NCBI RefSeq assembly: GCF_000022485.1
Contig: NC_012623.1
Coordinates: forward strand, 1,762,501 to 1,826,500
Direction: 5' to 3'
Length of the DNA stretch: 64,000 nucleotides
Source of the DNA: Sulfolobus islandicus Y.N.15.51
GTDB taxonomy: Archaea > Thermoproteota > Thermoprotei_A > Sulfolobales > Sulfolobaceae
Below the pieces are notes generated by a model that worked only from the letters and a program-made list of their open reading frames with translations, made no database searches and was not told where the DNA came from. This document shows, piece after piece, positions 32,733 through 42,306 of the stretch. The translations under genes were made by a program, and so were the position numbers. Each line of letters opens with the position of its first letter. Positions within the stretch are counted from its first letter, which is position 1.

Positions 32733-34577
32733 ATGGAGCTATATTCATTATCTAAAATTAGAAAGTTTATAAAGGAAGTTGAAGAAAATCCCCTTAAATT
32801 TTGGTGGGAAACTAGGAATATGATAAAATGGATTGTAGAACCTAGAGATGTAGCAGAAGGGGAACCACCGAAAATAAGGTGGTATATAGGAGGGAAATCA
32901 AATATATGTTGGAATGCAATAGACTTTAATCTAGATGAAAATAAAGATAAAGTTGCGTTCTACTATATGAATGAGAACGGATTTACTAAAGTGATAACTT
33001 ACTGGGATCTATTCTATGAGGTAAACAGAGTAAGTTATCTCTTAAAGGAGTTGGGAGTTAAAAAGGGAGATACTGTATCCTTATTAATGCCTAACATACC
33101 AGAGGCACTATATTTCGCCTTAGCAATATATCGATTAGGAGGGATAATAGCAATGCACTACCTTGGCTTATCACCACAGATCTTTGCTGAGAGGCTAAAT
33201 GATAGTGGATCTAAAATTCTGGTAACTGCATCAAAGGGATTTAGAAATGGGAGTGAGATAAGGATTAAGGACTACGTCGATAAAGTATTAAGTGAGTATA
33301 AAACTCCCGTGGAGAAGGTAATAGTAGTAGGTAGAGGATTTTCGGATTTTAACTTAGTTCAGAATAGGGATTTATTATATGAAGACGTAGTTCCTAAGGG
33401 TAAAATTTACGTTAAACCAGAAGAGATAGAGTCTAACGATCCAGTAATAATTGCTTATACCTCCGGCACTACTGGAAAACCCAAGGGAATATATTCCTCT
33501 TTAGCATATATAGTAGCTTCAACATGGGCACTTAAGGCAGTTTTAGGATTCCGTGAGGGAGAAGACGTAATTTGGATTCTCTCAGATTTAGGATGGTTAA
33601 CTTGGGGAGGGAATATTCACTTCATTCCCCAAAAGAGATTAACTGGAGTAATATTTGAGGGTTTCATAGGATATAAAAGGGAATTATTCTCAAGGGTTAT
33701 TGAGAGATTTAACGTTAATTTGGTCTGGATGCCTACCACGCTACTTAACATGCTTAAAAGCTTAGGTGAGAAATCTGTAAAGGCAGGAGATATAAGTTCA
33801 TTAAGATTAATACTAAATACTGGAGAGCCTCTTAACCCTGGAACATGGCAATGGTTAAGGGAGAACATGCCTGATGTATTTATCGCTGACTCATATTGGA
33901 TGACCGAATATGGATTTCCCATAGCCGCAACTCCTTTTGGACTAGGTGAAATTCCCTATAAAGCTGGTTCAGCTGGGTTAAAATTCTTTGGCGTTAAGGT
34001 AGTTGATGATGACGGTAAGCCTTTACCACCTAATCAGAAAGGTTACATTGTTCTAAGCATGCTTAATCCCGCAATGGGTAGACTATGGAATGACCCTAAT
34101 ATGGAGAGGTTTATAAAAATTTATACTTCGAGGTTTCCCAACTACGTTTATACTGGTGATTATGGATTTTATGATGATGACGGATATCTTTACGTTTTAG
34201 GAAGAGTTGATGATATAATATTAGCTAGCGGTAATAGAGTAGGGACCATGGAAATTGAAGGGATTTTAGTAAGTAATCCCAACATAGCAGAGGCTGCTGT
34301 AGTAGGTTATAATAGGAATAATAGTTATAGAGTAGCTGCCTTTATAGTGCCTAAGGCTGATATTAACATATCAGTAGACAGTGTCAGAAATTATCTAAGA
34401 GACAAGGGATACTTAGTAGATGATATCTTCATAGTTAGGAGATTGCCTAAAACTAAGAGTGCTAAGATAATGAGGAGGTTACTTAGGGCTTTACTTTCCA
34501 ATGAGCAATTAGGGGATATATCGGCTTTAGATGACATTAACGTATTAAATGAACTAAGAGAGGTTATAAATAAATAA
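32733..34577 (+). CDS. Acetyl-CoA/propionyl-CoA synthetase-like protein (AMP-forming)
   Basis: This 614-aa protein has the length and order of the acetyl-CoA synthetase branch: a short N-terminal domain (WWETRNMIKWIVEPRD), the ATP motif AYTSGTTGKPKG, the A5 region DSYWMTEYG, a Y-T-G-D-Y motif and the A10 lysine in LPKTKSAKIMRR. Compared with ACS, the D-x-W-W-x-T-E motif is here DSYWMTEYG, which points to a substrate other than acetate. It follows the ADC-like gene after 76 bases and could activate a keto or short acid. The start ATG 32733 is near a TTTATATA box. Confidence 0.78.
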   Translation: MELYSLSKIRKFIKEVEENPLKFWWETRNMIKWIVEPRDVAEGEPPKIRWYIGGKSNICWNAIDFNLDENKDKVAFYYMNENGFTKVITYWDLFYEVNRVSYLLKELGVKKGDTVSLLMPNIPEALYFALAIYRLGGIIAMHYLGLSPQIFAERLNDSGSKILVTASKGFRNGSEIRIKDYVDKVLSEYKTPVEKVIVVGRGFSDFNLVQNRDLLYEDVVPKGKIYVKPEEIESNDPVIIAYTSGTTGKPKGIYSSLAYIVASTWALKAVLGFREGEDVIWILSDLGWLTWGGNIHFIPQKRLTGVIFEGFIGYKRELFSRVIERFNVNLVWMPTTLLNMLKSLGEKSVKAGDISSLRLILNTGEPLNPGTWQWLRENMPDVFIADSYWMTEYGFPIAATPFGLGEIPYKAGSAGLKFFGVKVVDDDGKPLPPNQKGYIVLSMLNPAMGRLWNDPNMERFIKIYTSRFPNYVYTGDYGFYDDDGYLYVLGRVDDIILASGNRVGTMEIEGILVSNPNIAEAAVVGYNRNNSYRVAAFIVPKADINISVDSVRNYLRDKGYLVDDIFIVRRLPKTKSAKIMRRLLRALLSNEQLGDISALDDINVLNELREVINK

Positions 34578-34723
34578 GTTTCACTTTAAATTAGTTCACA
34601 AATATGTGCAACATTTATTTGTGTAAAATTTCTTTAATAGCCAAGGTAATTATCCCATAAAATTAAAATATTATCATTTTGTCATTTTTATGATATTTAT
34701 CAGATTTTATCGTAATAAAAACC

Positions 34724-34732
34724 TTTAAAAAC
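34724..34732 (+). promoter_or_regulatory. TATA box of the amidohydrolase gene
   Basis: TTTAAAAAC has its centre 27-28 bases before the ATG at 34756, predicting a leaderless transcript. The 34578-34723 gap before it is AT-rich with no gene. Confidence 0.4.
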
Positions 34733-34755
34733 ATTTTTTTGTACTAATAACTAGT

Positions 34756-35619
34756 ATGGGATGCGTAGATTCTCATGTTCATATCTGGGTAGAGGAAATT
34801 CTATCCGAGGAGATGAAAAGGAGAATAAGTGGCATTGCTAAAAACGCTGAGAATAGAACTAACGTAAATGACGTAATTAAGGAGATGGATGAGGCAAACT
34901 TAGACTATGTGGTTAACATAGTATATCCATCAAGAGAAATGTGGGGCTCTAATGAAGAAATAGTGATAAGAGCAATTGATTTCTTTAGAAAATATTCCGG
35001 TAGATTTTCTATAGTTGGAGGGGTTCAGGTGAATCATTTATCCGAAAGCGAGACTAAATACTGGATAGAGAGACAATATGAGGCTGGAGTATCTGGCTTT
35101 AAGATTCATCCTCCCCATATGTGGCTTAAACCTAATACGTATAGGCAGGAAGAGAGAGGATTGAAACAGTTAGAAATATTATATGAATTCGCACAAGACC
35201 ATAAAATGCCCATTATAATTCACACTGGAACGAGCTATTTCCCATTTGCCAGAAATAAATATGGAGATCCAGTATTTGCTGATGATTTATCAGTGGACTT
35301 CCCAAAGCTTTCAATTATATTAGCTCATGCAGGAAGACCTATTTGGGTAAATACAGCATTTCAATTGACTAGAATCAGAAGGAACATTTACTTAGATCTA
35401 TCAAGTATACCACCGAGGAAGGTGTTAGAATATTTGCCTAGGTTAGAGGAGATTAAGGATAAATGCCTTTATGGTAGTGATTACCCAGATATTGGAGTAA
35501 AAGGAATTAAGGAAAACTTACTTGAATTTTTACAGATACAAATCTCTAAGGAGGCTATGGATAAAATAGTTCAAATTAATCCTAAAAATTTCTTCAAACC
35601 GTTAAGTTATACTAGATAG
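34756..35619 (+). CDS. Amidohydrolase-2 family metal-dependent hydrolase/decarboxylase
   Basis: This 287-aa TIM-barrel protein has the metal ligands of the amidohydrolase-2 (ACMSD-like) family: D5/H7-x-H9 (DSHVHIW), HPPHMW after strand 4, IIIHTGTS (H), LAHAGRP (H) and YGSDYPD (D). Members decarboxylate or hydrolyse aromatic acids and muconate semialdehydes, so this one may break C-C bonds in an aromatic or keto acid pathway. It is convergent to the MFS gene and overlaps it by eight bases. The substrate is unknown. Confidence 0.8.
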   Translation: MGCVDSHVHIWVEEILSEEMKRRISGIAKNAENRTNVNDVIKEMDEANLDYVVNIVYPSREMWGSNEEIVIRAIDFFRKYSGRFSIVGGVQVNHLSESETKYWIERQYEAGVSGFKIHPPHMWLKPNTYRQEERGLKQLEILYEFAQDHKMPIIIHTGTSYFPFARNKYGDPVFADDLSVDFPKLSIILAHAGRPIWVNTAFQLTRIRRNIYLDLSSIPPRKVLEYLPRLEEIKDKCLYGSDYPDIGVKGIKENLLEFLQIQISKEAMDKIVQINPKNFFKPLSYTR

Positions 35620-36892
35620 TTTTAAGTCCTATTGAGGTCTCTTCTAAAGACTTCTTCTTAGTTTCTTTAGCCATAAATAAGGATATTATAAATGCTAAAG
35701 TGCAAATAATTCCAAATACTAATAGGGAAGCTGAGAATCCTAATAATTTAGTCATTGTAGGGAAGTATGTTACACCTAAAACTGCACCTATTCTACTAAC
35801 AGAAGTTGCGAAACCTTGTCCACTAGATCTAACTGAGGTCGGAAAGAGTTCAGTTGGATAAAATAACGTTACTGCACCTGCCCATTGTTCTAAGGACACA
35901 AATGACATGAAATAGGGTACTAGAAAAGTTCCCGTAACCTTAACCAATCCTCCTAATATTAATAGGAAAGCCATGGAGCCTAATCCCACTAAAAGTACCA
36001 CTCTCCTACCTAAGGAATCAATGAAGAATTCTGCAATTGTATAACCTATAATAGCTCCTATAGCTATTAACATTGTACCATAAAGTACTTCGTAATTTGA
36101 AGGAAAAGCGAATTGCCTTAATATAAATGGGTAATAAAGACCTATTCCATAAGAAGCTACATCAAAGAGGAACCATACGCTAGAGACGAAGATAGTAACA
36201 TATAAGACTTCTCCCTTAAATAAGTCCAGATAGCCCTCAACCCCCTTATTTTCATCATCTTGTCTGAGTAAATTATTGTCCTTTATAATTCCCTTAGAGA
36301 TTAGCCATCTCGGTGATTCGCTGAGACGTATTCTGATCAGAATTATAGGAATAGATATTATAGCCCCAACTAGGAACACCCATCTCCAAAAATAAGGTCC
36401 TAACGGTAATAAAAATAGTGTGACTAAGGCTGAGAGAAGAGTTCCTATCCAATACATAGATACACTACCAGTTAGATATCTTCCCCTACTAATTGAGGGA
36501 GAGAACTCAGCCATTAAAGTACTGCTGACCGGATAATCACCGCCTATTCCTATCCCTAAAAGTAATCTTGAAATAAAAAGTTCGAGGAAGTTTTGAGATA
36601 ATGCTGAAGCTAATCCAAATACTGCAAAAAAGATTAAATCTATTCCCATTATCCGGCTCCTTCCCATCTTATCTGATAACCAGCCAAATAACATAGCCCC
36701 AAATATCATGCCTATTAATGACGCTGACGTGATTAGTCCCGTTTGTATTGATATTAATTTAAATTCATTTGCAATGAAATAAACAGCAAAAGATATTACG
36801 GATAAATCATATCCGTCTAGAAAGAAACCTGCAGATGAGACAAAGAATGACTTAACCTTAATGCTAGTGGGAACATTATCGAAATATCCCAT
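35612..36892 (-). CDS. MFS transporter, sugar/aromatic acid:H+ symporter type
   Basis: This 426-aa protein has about twelve membrane helices and the major facilitator motif [11 protein letters not shown] between helices 2 and 3. The symmetric motif in the second half, DSLGRR, is also present. Another key part is [14 protein letters not shown], typical of the metabolite:H+ symporter and sugar porter branches, and [15 protein letters not shown] in the second half. In this context it would import an organic acid that is then activated to a CoA ester. The neighbour on the opposite strand is an enolase-superfamily enzyme, giving a transport-catabolism pair. Confidence 0.85.
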   Translation of the reverse strand: MGYFDNVPTSIKVKSFFVSSAGFFLDGYDLSVISFAVYFIANEFKLISIQTGLITSASLIGMIFGAMLFGWLSDKMGRSRIMGIDLIFFAVFGLASALSQNFLELFISRLLLGIGIGGDYPVSSTLMAEFSPSISRGRYLTGSVSMYWIGTLLSALVTLFLLPLGPYFWRWVFLVGAIISIPIILIRIRLSESPRWLISKGIIKDNNLLRQDDENKGVEGYLDLFKGEVLYVTIFVSSVWFLFDVASYGIGLYYPFILRQFAFPSNYEVLYGTMLIAIGAIIGYTIAEFFIDSLGRRVVLLVGLGSMAFLLILGGLVKVTGTFLVPYFMSFVSLEQWAGAVTLFYPTELFPTSVRSSGQGFATSVSRIGAVLGVTYFPTMTKLLGFSASLLVFGIICTLAFIISLFMAKETKKKSLEETSIGLKTI

Positions 36893-37001
36893 AAATTATA
36901 TAATGATAAATTAAAATAAAACGTTTACTCATTTATAGTTAACTGATATATTAAAAGATTTGTCGAAAAGCTTAATTTTTACGAATGTTAAGAACTTAGT
37001 G

Positions 37002-38114
37002 ATGAAAATAAGCGATATTAAAACGTATAGAGTTAAAATACCATTAAGAGAGTCTATACAATTCTCATGGGAACCATTTCCTAATACCCACTTTGAATTT
37101 ATATTAATAGAAGTTGTAAATAGTAAGGGTATTAAAGGGTATTCTGCGACACAGTTTACAGCACAGACTGAGGTTGCGATAAGGGGTTTAAAACCATTAT
37201 TAAAGGGATTAGATGTTGAGGACTTCTTAGCTAATGATAGGCTTCTGGAATTGGGTAGTTGGTTTTTCGGAAGGATAGGCGCTATTGAAGTAGCCCTATT
37301 GGATCTCTTAGCTAAGGAAGAGAACTTACCATTATATAAACTATATAGGGGAAATAGAAAGAGAATTAGGGTATATGCTAGTACTGGAAGATTAGCCAAA
37401 GCCGAGGAAATCATTAATTTAATTAAAAAATATTATGATATAGGTATTGACATAGTTAAAATAAGGTTTCACAGAATTACTATAAACGATGATTTAAACA
37501 TAGTTAAAGAAATAAGAAAGGAGTTTGGAGAACAAATCAAAATTGCAGTAGATGCTAATCAAGCTTGGGGATTAGTTTCCCCGTTCTGGAACAGATATGA
37601 TGCGTTAAAAGTAGCTAAGGAGCTAGAGAGATACAATATAGAATGGTTAGAGGAACCTCTTTTTAAGGACGACATAGAAGGTTATGCGTGGTTAAGAAGA
37701 AATACTAGTGTTAAGATAGCCGCTGGAGAACTGGAGCATAACTTCTGGATATTTAAAAAGTTTATTGAAGAGAATGCTTTAGATATAGTTCAAGCTGATG
37801 CAATCTACTCTAATGGAATTAGCGAGTGCATTAAGATAGCCTTAATGGCACAAGTTAATGGTTTATTATTCTTACCCCACGCATGGGATCCAGGACTAGG
37901 ATGGTTAGCTAATTTGCATTTAACTGCAAGCTTACCAGAAAGTTTAACTCCTTATTTAGAAACTCCTTTAGATCCATTATGGTGGTTTAATGATGTAATT
38001 CAGTTTGCCTTTAAGGAAGGAATAGAAATACAGAACGGTTATGTGAGAGTACCAGAAAAAGAGGGCCTTGGGATTGAGTTGGATATGGAAAAGATTAAAA
38101 AATTCATTACATAG
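37002..38114 (+). CDS. Enolase-superfamily enzyme (mandelate racemase/muconate lactonising type)
   Basis: From the ATG at 37002 the protein has 370 aa; an in-frame TTG at 36960 would add 14 residues of no family match. The N-terminal capping domain begins MKISDIKTYRVKIPL. Catalytic and metal-binding positions are visible: KIRFH on strand 2 (K-x-R), AVDANQAW (D), WLEEPL (E), KIAAGELE (E) and FLPHAWDPG (H). Enolase-superfamily enzymes abstract a proton next to a carboxylate, acting as racemases, dehydratases or cycloisomerases on sugar or aromatic acids. It is divergent from the MFS gene, suggesting that both act on one substrate. Confidence 0.82.
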   Translation: MKISDIKTYRVKIPLRESIQFSWEPFPNTHFEFILIEVVNSKGIKGYSATQFTAQTEVAIRGLKPLLKGLDVEDFLANDRLLELGSWFFGRIGAIEVALLDLLAKEENLPLYKLYRGNRKRIRVYASTGRLAKAEEIINLIKKYYDIGIDIVKIRFHRITINDDLNIVKEIRKEFGEQIKIAVDANQAWGLVSPFWNRYDALKVAKELERYNIEWLEEPLFKDDIEGYAWLRRNTSVKIAAGELEHNFWIFKKFIEENALDIVQADAIYSNGISECIKIALMAQVNGLLFLPHAWDPGLGWLANLHLTASLPESLTPYLETPLDPLWWFNDVIQFAFKEGIEIQNGYVRVPEKEGLGIELDMEKIKKFIT

Positions 38115-39797
38115 CTATTTTTGACTTAAAATATTTGAATATTTGTCTCTTAAAGCCTTCTTATCTGTTTTTCCCGTACTAGTCTTAGGAAGCTCTACTT
38201 CTAAAATTATAATCTTATCTGGAACCCACCATTTTGGAATAGCGCCTTGGCTTACAAATTTATTTAGATGCTGCATTATGTCATTTTCAGTTAATTTTCC
38301 CTTATATTCTTGTTTAGGAGCTACAATTGCAACTGGTCTTTCTACCCACTTTTCGTGTTTAGCGGCTATTACTGCGACCTCAGCCACTCCAGGATGTGTG
38401 GATATTAAATCCTCAAGCCTAGTACTAGGTATCCACTCTCCTCCGCTCTTTATGACGTCTTTTACTCTATCTATATAAGCAATGTATCCTTCTTCATCCC
38501 AGATCGCTAAATCTCCAGTGTGAAGCCATTCTCCTCTCCAAGTCTCCTCTGTCTTCTTAGGATCTTTATAATACCCTCTGGTCATCCACGGTGCTCTAAC
38601 TACTATCTCGCCCATGGTTTTCCCATCTTTAGGAACATCTTTCATATCTGGGTCTACAACTCTAATGAAAACTAATGGAGCCGGTCTTCCTGCTCTATAT
38701 AAAATGTATTCCTCTTTCTTCTCTTCCGACCAGTTCTCCATTTTAGGTTTGAAAGTTAAACCTCCCATCAGAGGGGCAGTTTCAGTCATTCCCATTCCTT
38801 GAGATATTAATATCCCTTTCTTCTTAGCCTCCTCATATAAACCCTTAGGAATTGCTTGCCCAGCAACAATAAATTTAAATCCTCTTAGATCATAGTTTGC
38901 CAATTCTGGACTGTTAATAATCAAATAAAGCATAGTTGGGACTCCTGCAGTATATGTTACCCCTTCCTCTTTAATTATCCTTATAATGTAATTCCAGTCA
39001 TATCTTCCTGGATATACGGATTTCATTCCCAATAATAAAGAGGAGTAAGGAGATCCCCATCCATGAGCATGAAACAAAGGCGGTATCTGTAACCAAACAT
39101 CTTTATGAGTTAAGTTTAAGGGTGGTGCATTCCATACACCAGCATTTACTACAATACTATGGAGCACCATATCCCTATGTCTGAAATACGTTCCCTTAGG
39201 TAAACCAGTAGTCCCAGAGGTGAACACTAAGGTAGCAATAGTATTTTCGTCAAGTTCTGGAGGAGTATAATTTGGGTCTCCTTCTCTACTTAACTTCTCA
39301 TATTCATAAACTTCAACATTTGATAACTTTACGTTAATATCTTCGTTTTTATCACTCATTACTATAACCTTCTTTACTGTAGGTAGTTTAGGAAGTAAGG
39401 AGGACAAGAGCGGAAGGAAATCTTCGTTGGTAAATATTATCTCATCCTCAGCTACGTTTATAGTGTGTGCCATTTCTTCTGGGGATAATCTTACATTAAC
39501 CGTATGCATTACTGCTCCAGACATGGGTATTGCATAGTATAATTCTAAAAATCTGCTTGTATTCCAATCCATAACACCTATCCTAGTACCCAAATTTTCC
39601 TTATCGCCTTGTTTTATCTTAAATTGACTTAACACGCTCCCCATTCTCCTCGCTCTTTCGTAGAGTTTAGAATAGGTTAGTCTAACTTTAGGAGCCTTAG
39701 GGGGAGCGTAAACAATTTCTTGATCAGGGTAGGCATAAGCGGCCCATTCTATTATCTTATCTATAGTTAATTGGTAGTCATAGATAGGACTTACCAT
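38115..39797 (-). CDS. Medium/long-chain fatty acid-CoA ligase
   Basis: This 560-aa protein is a complete ANL ligase of the fatty-acid type: FTSGTTGLPKGTY (ATP), the PLFHAHGWG region typical of medium and long-chain ligases, GMTETAPL (A5), the split A7-A8 parts LHTGDLAIWDEEG and IKSGGEWIP, and the A10 lysine in LPKTSTGKTDK. It forms acyl-CoA from a fatty acid with ATP and CoA. It is convergent, back to back, with the enolase-superfamily gene. A closely related ligase is encoded at 56.4 kb, so the substrate range may be shared or regulated differently. Confidence 0.85.
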   Translation of the reverse strand: MVSPIYDYQLTIDKIIEWAAYAYPDQEIVYAPPKAPKVRLTYSKLYERARRMGSVLSQFKIKQGDKENLGTRIGVMDWNTSRFLELYYAIPMSGAVMHTVNVRLSPEEMAHTINVAEDEIIFTNEDFLPLLSSLLPKLPTVKKVIVMSDKNEDINVKLSNVEVYEYEKLSREGDPNYTPPELDENTIATLVFTSGTTGLPKGTYFRHRDMVLHSIVVNAGVWNAPPLNLTHKDVWLQIPPLFHAHGWGSPYSSLLLGMKSVYPGRYDWNYIIRIIKEEGVTYTAGVPTMLYLIINSPELANYDLRGFKFIVAGQAIPKGLYEEAKKKGILISQGMGMTETAPLMGGLTFKPKMENWSEEKKEEYILYRAGRPAPLVFIRVVDPDMKDVPKDGKTMGEIVVRAPWMTRGYYKDPKKTEETWRGEWLHTGDLAIWDEEGYIAYIDRVKDVIKSGGEWIPSTRLEDLISTHPGVAEVAVIAAKHEKWVERPVAIVAPKQEYKGKLTENDIMQHLNKFVSQGAIPKWWVPDKIIILEVELPKTSTGKTDKKALRDKYSNILSQK

Positions 39798-39864
39798 CTT
39801 ATCTCAAAAATATTTGATTTAACCTATTTAAAAAGTTTGTTAGATATAGAATCGATATTTTTAT

Positions 39865-40323
39865 TTAATACATTCTTACCCTTGTAACTAAAAGTTTAGA
39901 CTCAGATTCTACCACAATTTCGTTATTTTGGTTTTTTATAAGGGATCTTATTGTTACTACACCGCCATTGTACTTTTCGACTGGTTTTTTATCTATCACC
40001 TCAGCTTCTCCATAAATTGTATCTCCAACCCTAACAGATTTTAAGAATTTAGTATGCATTTCTAGAAATGCTATCGCAGTTCCAGCAACTAACATACCCA
40101 TATGTCCAGAAAGTAAAGTTATAGTTAATAATCCATGAGCAATTCTACTTCCAAATATAGTTTTCTTAGCGAAGACATCATCTACATGTAAAGGGTTAAA
40201 ATCACCACTTAATCCTGCAAAAAGGACTATGTGAGCATCTGTTACCGTTATCCTAGGAGATACGAATTTCATCCCTATTTCGAAATCATCGAAAGTTAGA
40301 GGCGATGTTTTAGTTGAGGACAT
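39865..40323 (-). CDS. MaoC-like (R)-specific enoyl-CoA hydratase
   Basis: This 152-aa hotdog protein has the MaoC motif GDFNPLHVDDVFAKKT followed by RIAHGLLT; the Asp and His in D-F-N-P-x-H form the hydratase catalytic pair. It hydrates trans-2-enoyl-CoA to the (R)-3-hydroxyacyl-CoA, or forms the reverse. It lies in a minus-strand block with the thiolase-DUF35 pair and the fatty-acid CoA ligase. It would complement the (S)-specific hydratase of the fused dehydrogenase at 54 kb. Confidence 0.82.
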   Translation of the reverse strand: MSSTKTSPLTFDDFEIGMKFVSPRITVTDAHIVLFAGLSGDFNPLHVDDVFAKKTIFGSRIAHGLLTITLLSGHMGMLVAGTAIAFLEMHTKFLKSVRVGDTIYGEAEVIDKKPVEKYNGGVVTIRSLIKNQNNEIVVESESKLLVTRVRMY

Positions 40324-40414
40324 ATTTATAAGCTATAAAAATCGTTTAATAAACTTTTCTATTGTAACTTGATTTTTCAAAATAATAGATAACTTAATAA
40401 AAAATAAAAATAAC

Positions 40415-40960
40415 TTACTGGACTTTTCTTAACTCGTATATAAAATAGCCCTCGGGTTCCCTCCTCACTATATTTACTTTTACCTTCATTCCCACTTTTA
40501 TATCTTCAGGTTTCTCATTAACCCACGCTAAAATATTTATTCCCTCTTTCAGCCTTGCTATACCAACTATGTAGTCTTGATAGTGCATGAAACTAACAGG
40601 TTTAACGGTTATGATCGTGTAAGTTAATAATTCTCCCTCTCCAGAGAGCTCTATAGTATCAAGACCAGATACTTTACACTTAGTACAGTCATCTTGAGGA
40701 GGGAAGTATATTGAACCGCATTTAGGGCATTTAGTTCCTACAATTTTTCCCTTAGATAACTGGTCAAAAAACTTATATATTCTCCCTATAGGAATCATAA
40801 ATCTCTGTGTTAACTCCCTAACGTCTACCCAAAGAAGATTGGTATTCTTTAAATCTCTCATTATAGGCATTCCACTATTCTTGATTAGTAGATCTATCTG
40901 CTCTAAAGCCTTTTTATCGATTTCATTAAATTGCTTCCCTCTAATCTCAGTAACGCCCAT
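40415..40960 (-). CDS. DUF35 OB-fold/zinc-ribbon protein, thiolase partner
   Basis: This 181-aa protein has the two modules of DUF35 (ChsH2-like) proteins: a rubredoxin-like zinc ribbon with CPKCGSIYFPPQDDCTKC (two C-x-x-C) near residues 85-102, and a C-terminal OB fold. These proteins form complexes with thiolases and with thiolase-like proteins and shape the substrate channel. It overlaps the thiolase gene by four bases when read from GTG 40969, but ATG 40960 follows GTGAT at the usual spacing. The operon order thiolase-DUF35 is the classical archaeal arrangement. Confidence 0.83.
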   Translation of the reverse strand: MGVTEIRGKQFNEIDKKALEQIDLLIKNSGMPIMRDLKNTNLLWVDVRELTQRFMIPIGRIYKFFDQLSKGKIVGTKCPKCGSIYFPPQDDCTKCKVSGLDTIELSGEGELLTYTIITVKPVSFMHYQDYIVGIARLKEGINILAWVNEKPEDIKVGMKVKVNIVRREPEGYFIYELRKVQ

Positions 40961-40965
40961 TACTA

Positions 40966-42153
40966 TCACACTGAAGGCTTCTTTGTGGAAAATATTGTAA
41001 CATATGCGTAGTGTCCCGTTCCTCCTACGTTGTGTGTTATTCCCATACCGTTCCTAACTTCTACTTGTGTTCCTTTGTGTGCTCTATATAATAATTGTCT
41101 TGTTATTGATACTGCCATGCTTACTCCAGTTGCCCCTATTGGGTGTCCCTTTGCTTTCAACCCTCCATCAACGTTTATTGGTATTTTTCCACCTATGTAT
41201 GTTTGCTCTTCCCTAGCTAGTAAATGTCCCTCACCTCTTTTTGCGAATCCTAAATCTTCATATGCCATTATCTCCGCTATTGTGAAACAATCATGCACAT
41301 CTGCTACGTCGAAATACTTCCAACTATTCTCAAAATCAATTTTAGCCTTCTTATACGCTTCCTCAGCAGCCAATCTTGCGGCATCTATTGATATGAAATC
41401 GTCTCTTTTAGATAAATTAGCTGTTCCAGATTTAAACCCTTGTGAAACTATCCATACTGGAGAGTCTGTTATTTTTTTAGCTACTTCTTCTGATGCCAAT
41501 ATTATAGCCGCAGCACCATCAGTTATTGGGCAAGCATCGTATACCTTTAATGGATAAGCTACAACTCTGGACTTCATATATTCGTCCATTTTTATTTGTT
41601 TTTGAAACATGGCATAGGGATTAAAGCTACCGTAATAGTGATTTTTAATAGCAATTTGTCCTAAATCCTCTTCCTTCATTCCGAATTTAGCCATACGACG
41701 TGTTGCATAGAGTCCATAATATCCAGGGAAAGTTAATCCGAAATTCTCAAATTCCCAGAAGTAATTCCCAGCTCTCCCCATCATTTCTACGGCAACTGGA
41801 TTAGGTGATTGGTGCATTTGCTCTACTCCAATTACCATTGCCATTTTAGCATCCCCTGACTTAATTGCTTGGTAAGCTATTCTTAAGGCTGCACTGCCAG
41901 TAGCACAGGCAGCTTCAACTCTCATGGTCCCTTTAGGTGCTAAATTACAATACTCTCCTATTACTATCGCGGAAAGAGGTTCTGAACTCCACCCACCAGC
42001 ATTGCCTACCACGAACATATCTATATCCTTCTGGTCTAAATTAGACTCCTCTAAGGCTTGTTTTACCGCTTCCCATGCTAGTTCCTGGAGATTAACATCT
42101 GTTCTATTTCCGAATTTGCTGTGACCAGTACCTACTATTGCAACATCTACCAT
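40966..42153 (-). CDS. Thiolase (acetyl-CoA acetyltransferase, SCPx type)
   Basis: This 395-aa thiolase has an intact active site: nucleophilic C83 in EAACATGS, VADVHDCFT with the catalytic histidine, and GHPIGATG with the second histidine near the end. It catalyses 3-ketoacyl-CoA thiolysis in beta-oxidation, or the reverse condensation of acetyl-CoA. It is translated with the DUF35 protein. Together with MaoC and the fatty-acid ligase it forms a compact catabolic block. It is divergent from the catalytically altered paralogue at 42.3 kb. Confidence 0.87.
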   Translation of the reverse strand: MVDVAIVGTGHSKFGNRTDVNLQELAWEAVKQALEESNLDQKDIDMFVVGNAGGWSSEPLSAIVIGEYCNLAPKGTMRVEAACATGSAALRIAYQAIKSGDAKMAMVIGVEQMHQSPNPVAVEMMGRAGNYFWEFENFGLTFPGYYGLYATRRMAKFGMKEEDLGQIAIKNHYYGSFNPYAMFQKQIKMDEYMKSRVVAYPLKVYDACPITDGAAAIILASEEVAKKITDSPVWIVSQGFKSGTANLSKRDDFISIDAARLAAEEAYKKAKIDFENSWKYFDVADVHDCFTIAEIMAYEDLGFAKRGEGHLLAREEQTYIGGKIPINVDGGLKAKGHPIGATGVSMAVSITRQLLYRAHKGTQVEVRNGMGITHNVGGTGHYAYVTIFSTKKPSV

Positions 42154-42306
42154 ATCTATATATTTGTGTTAACTTCCTAATTAACTTTTCGTTCTTTCAT
42201 AATATAAATTTTATTTCAAGTTAATTTTATGAAGGTATATCTTGGAACCATAAATATCATAAAAGTTTTTTAAGTTATTAATTATACACTCTAATAGTGA
42301 TAGCAA

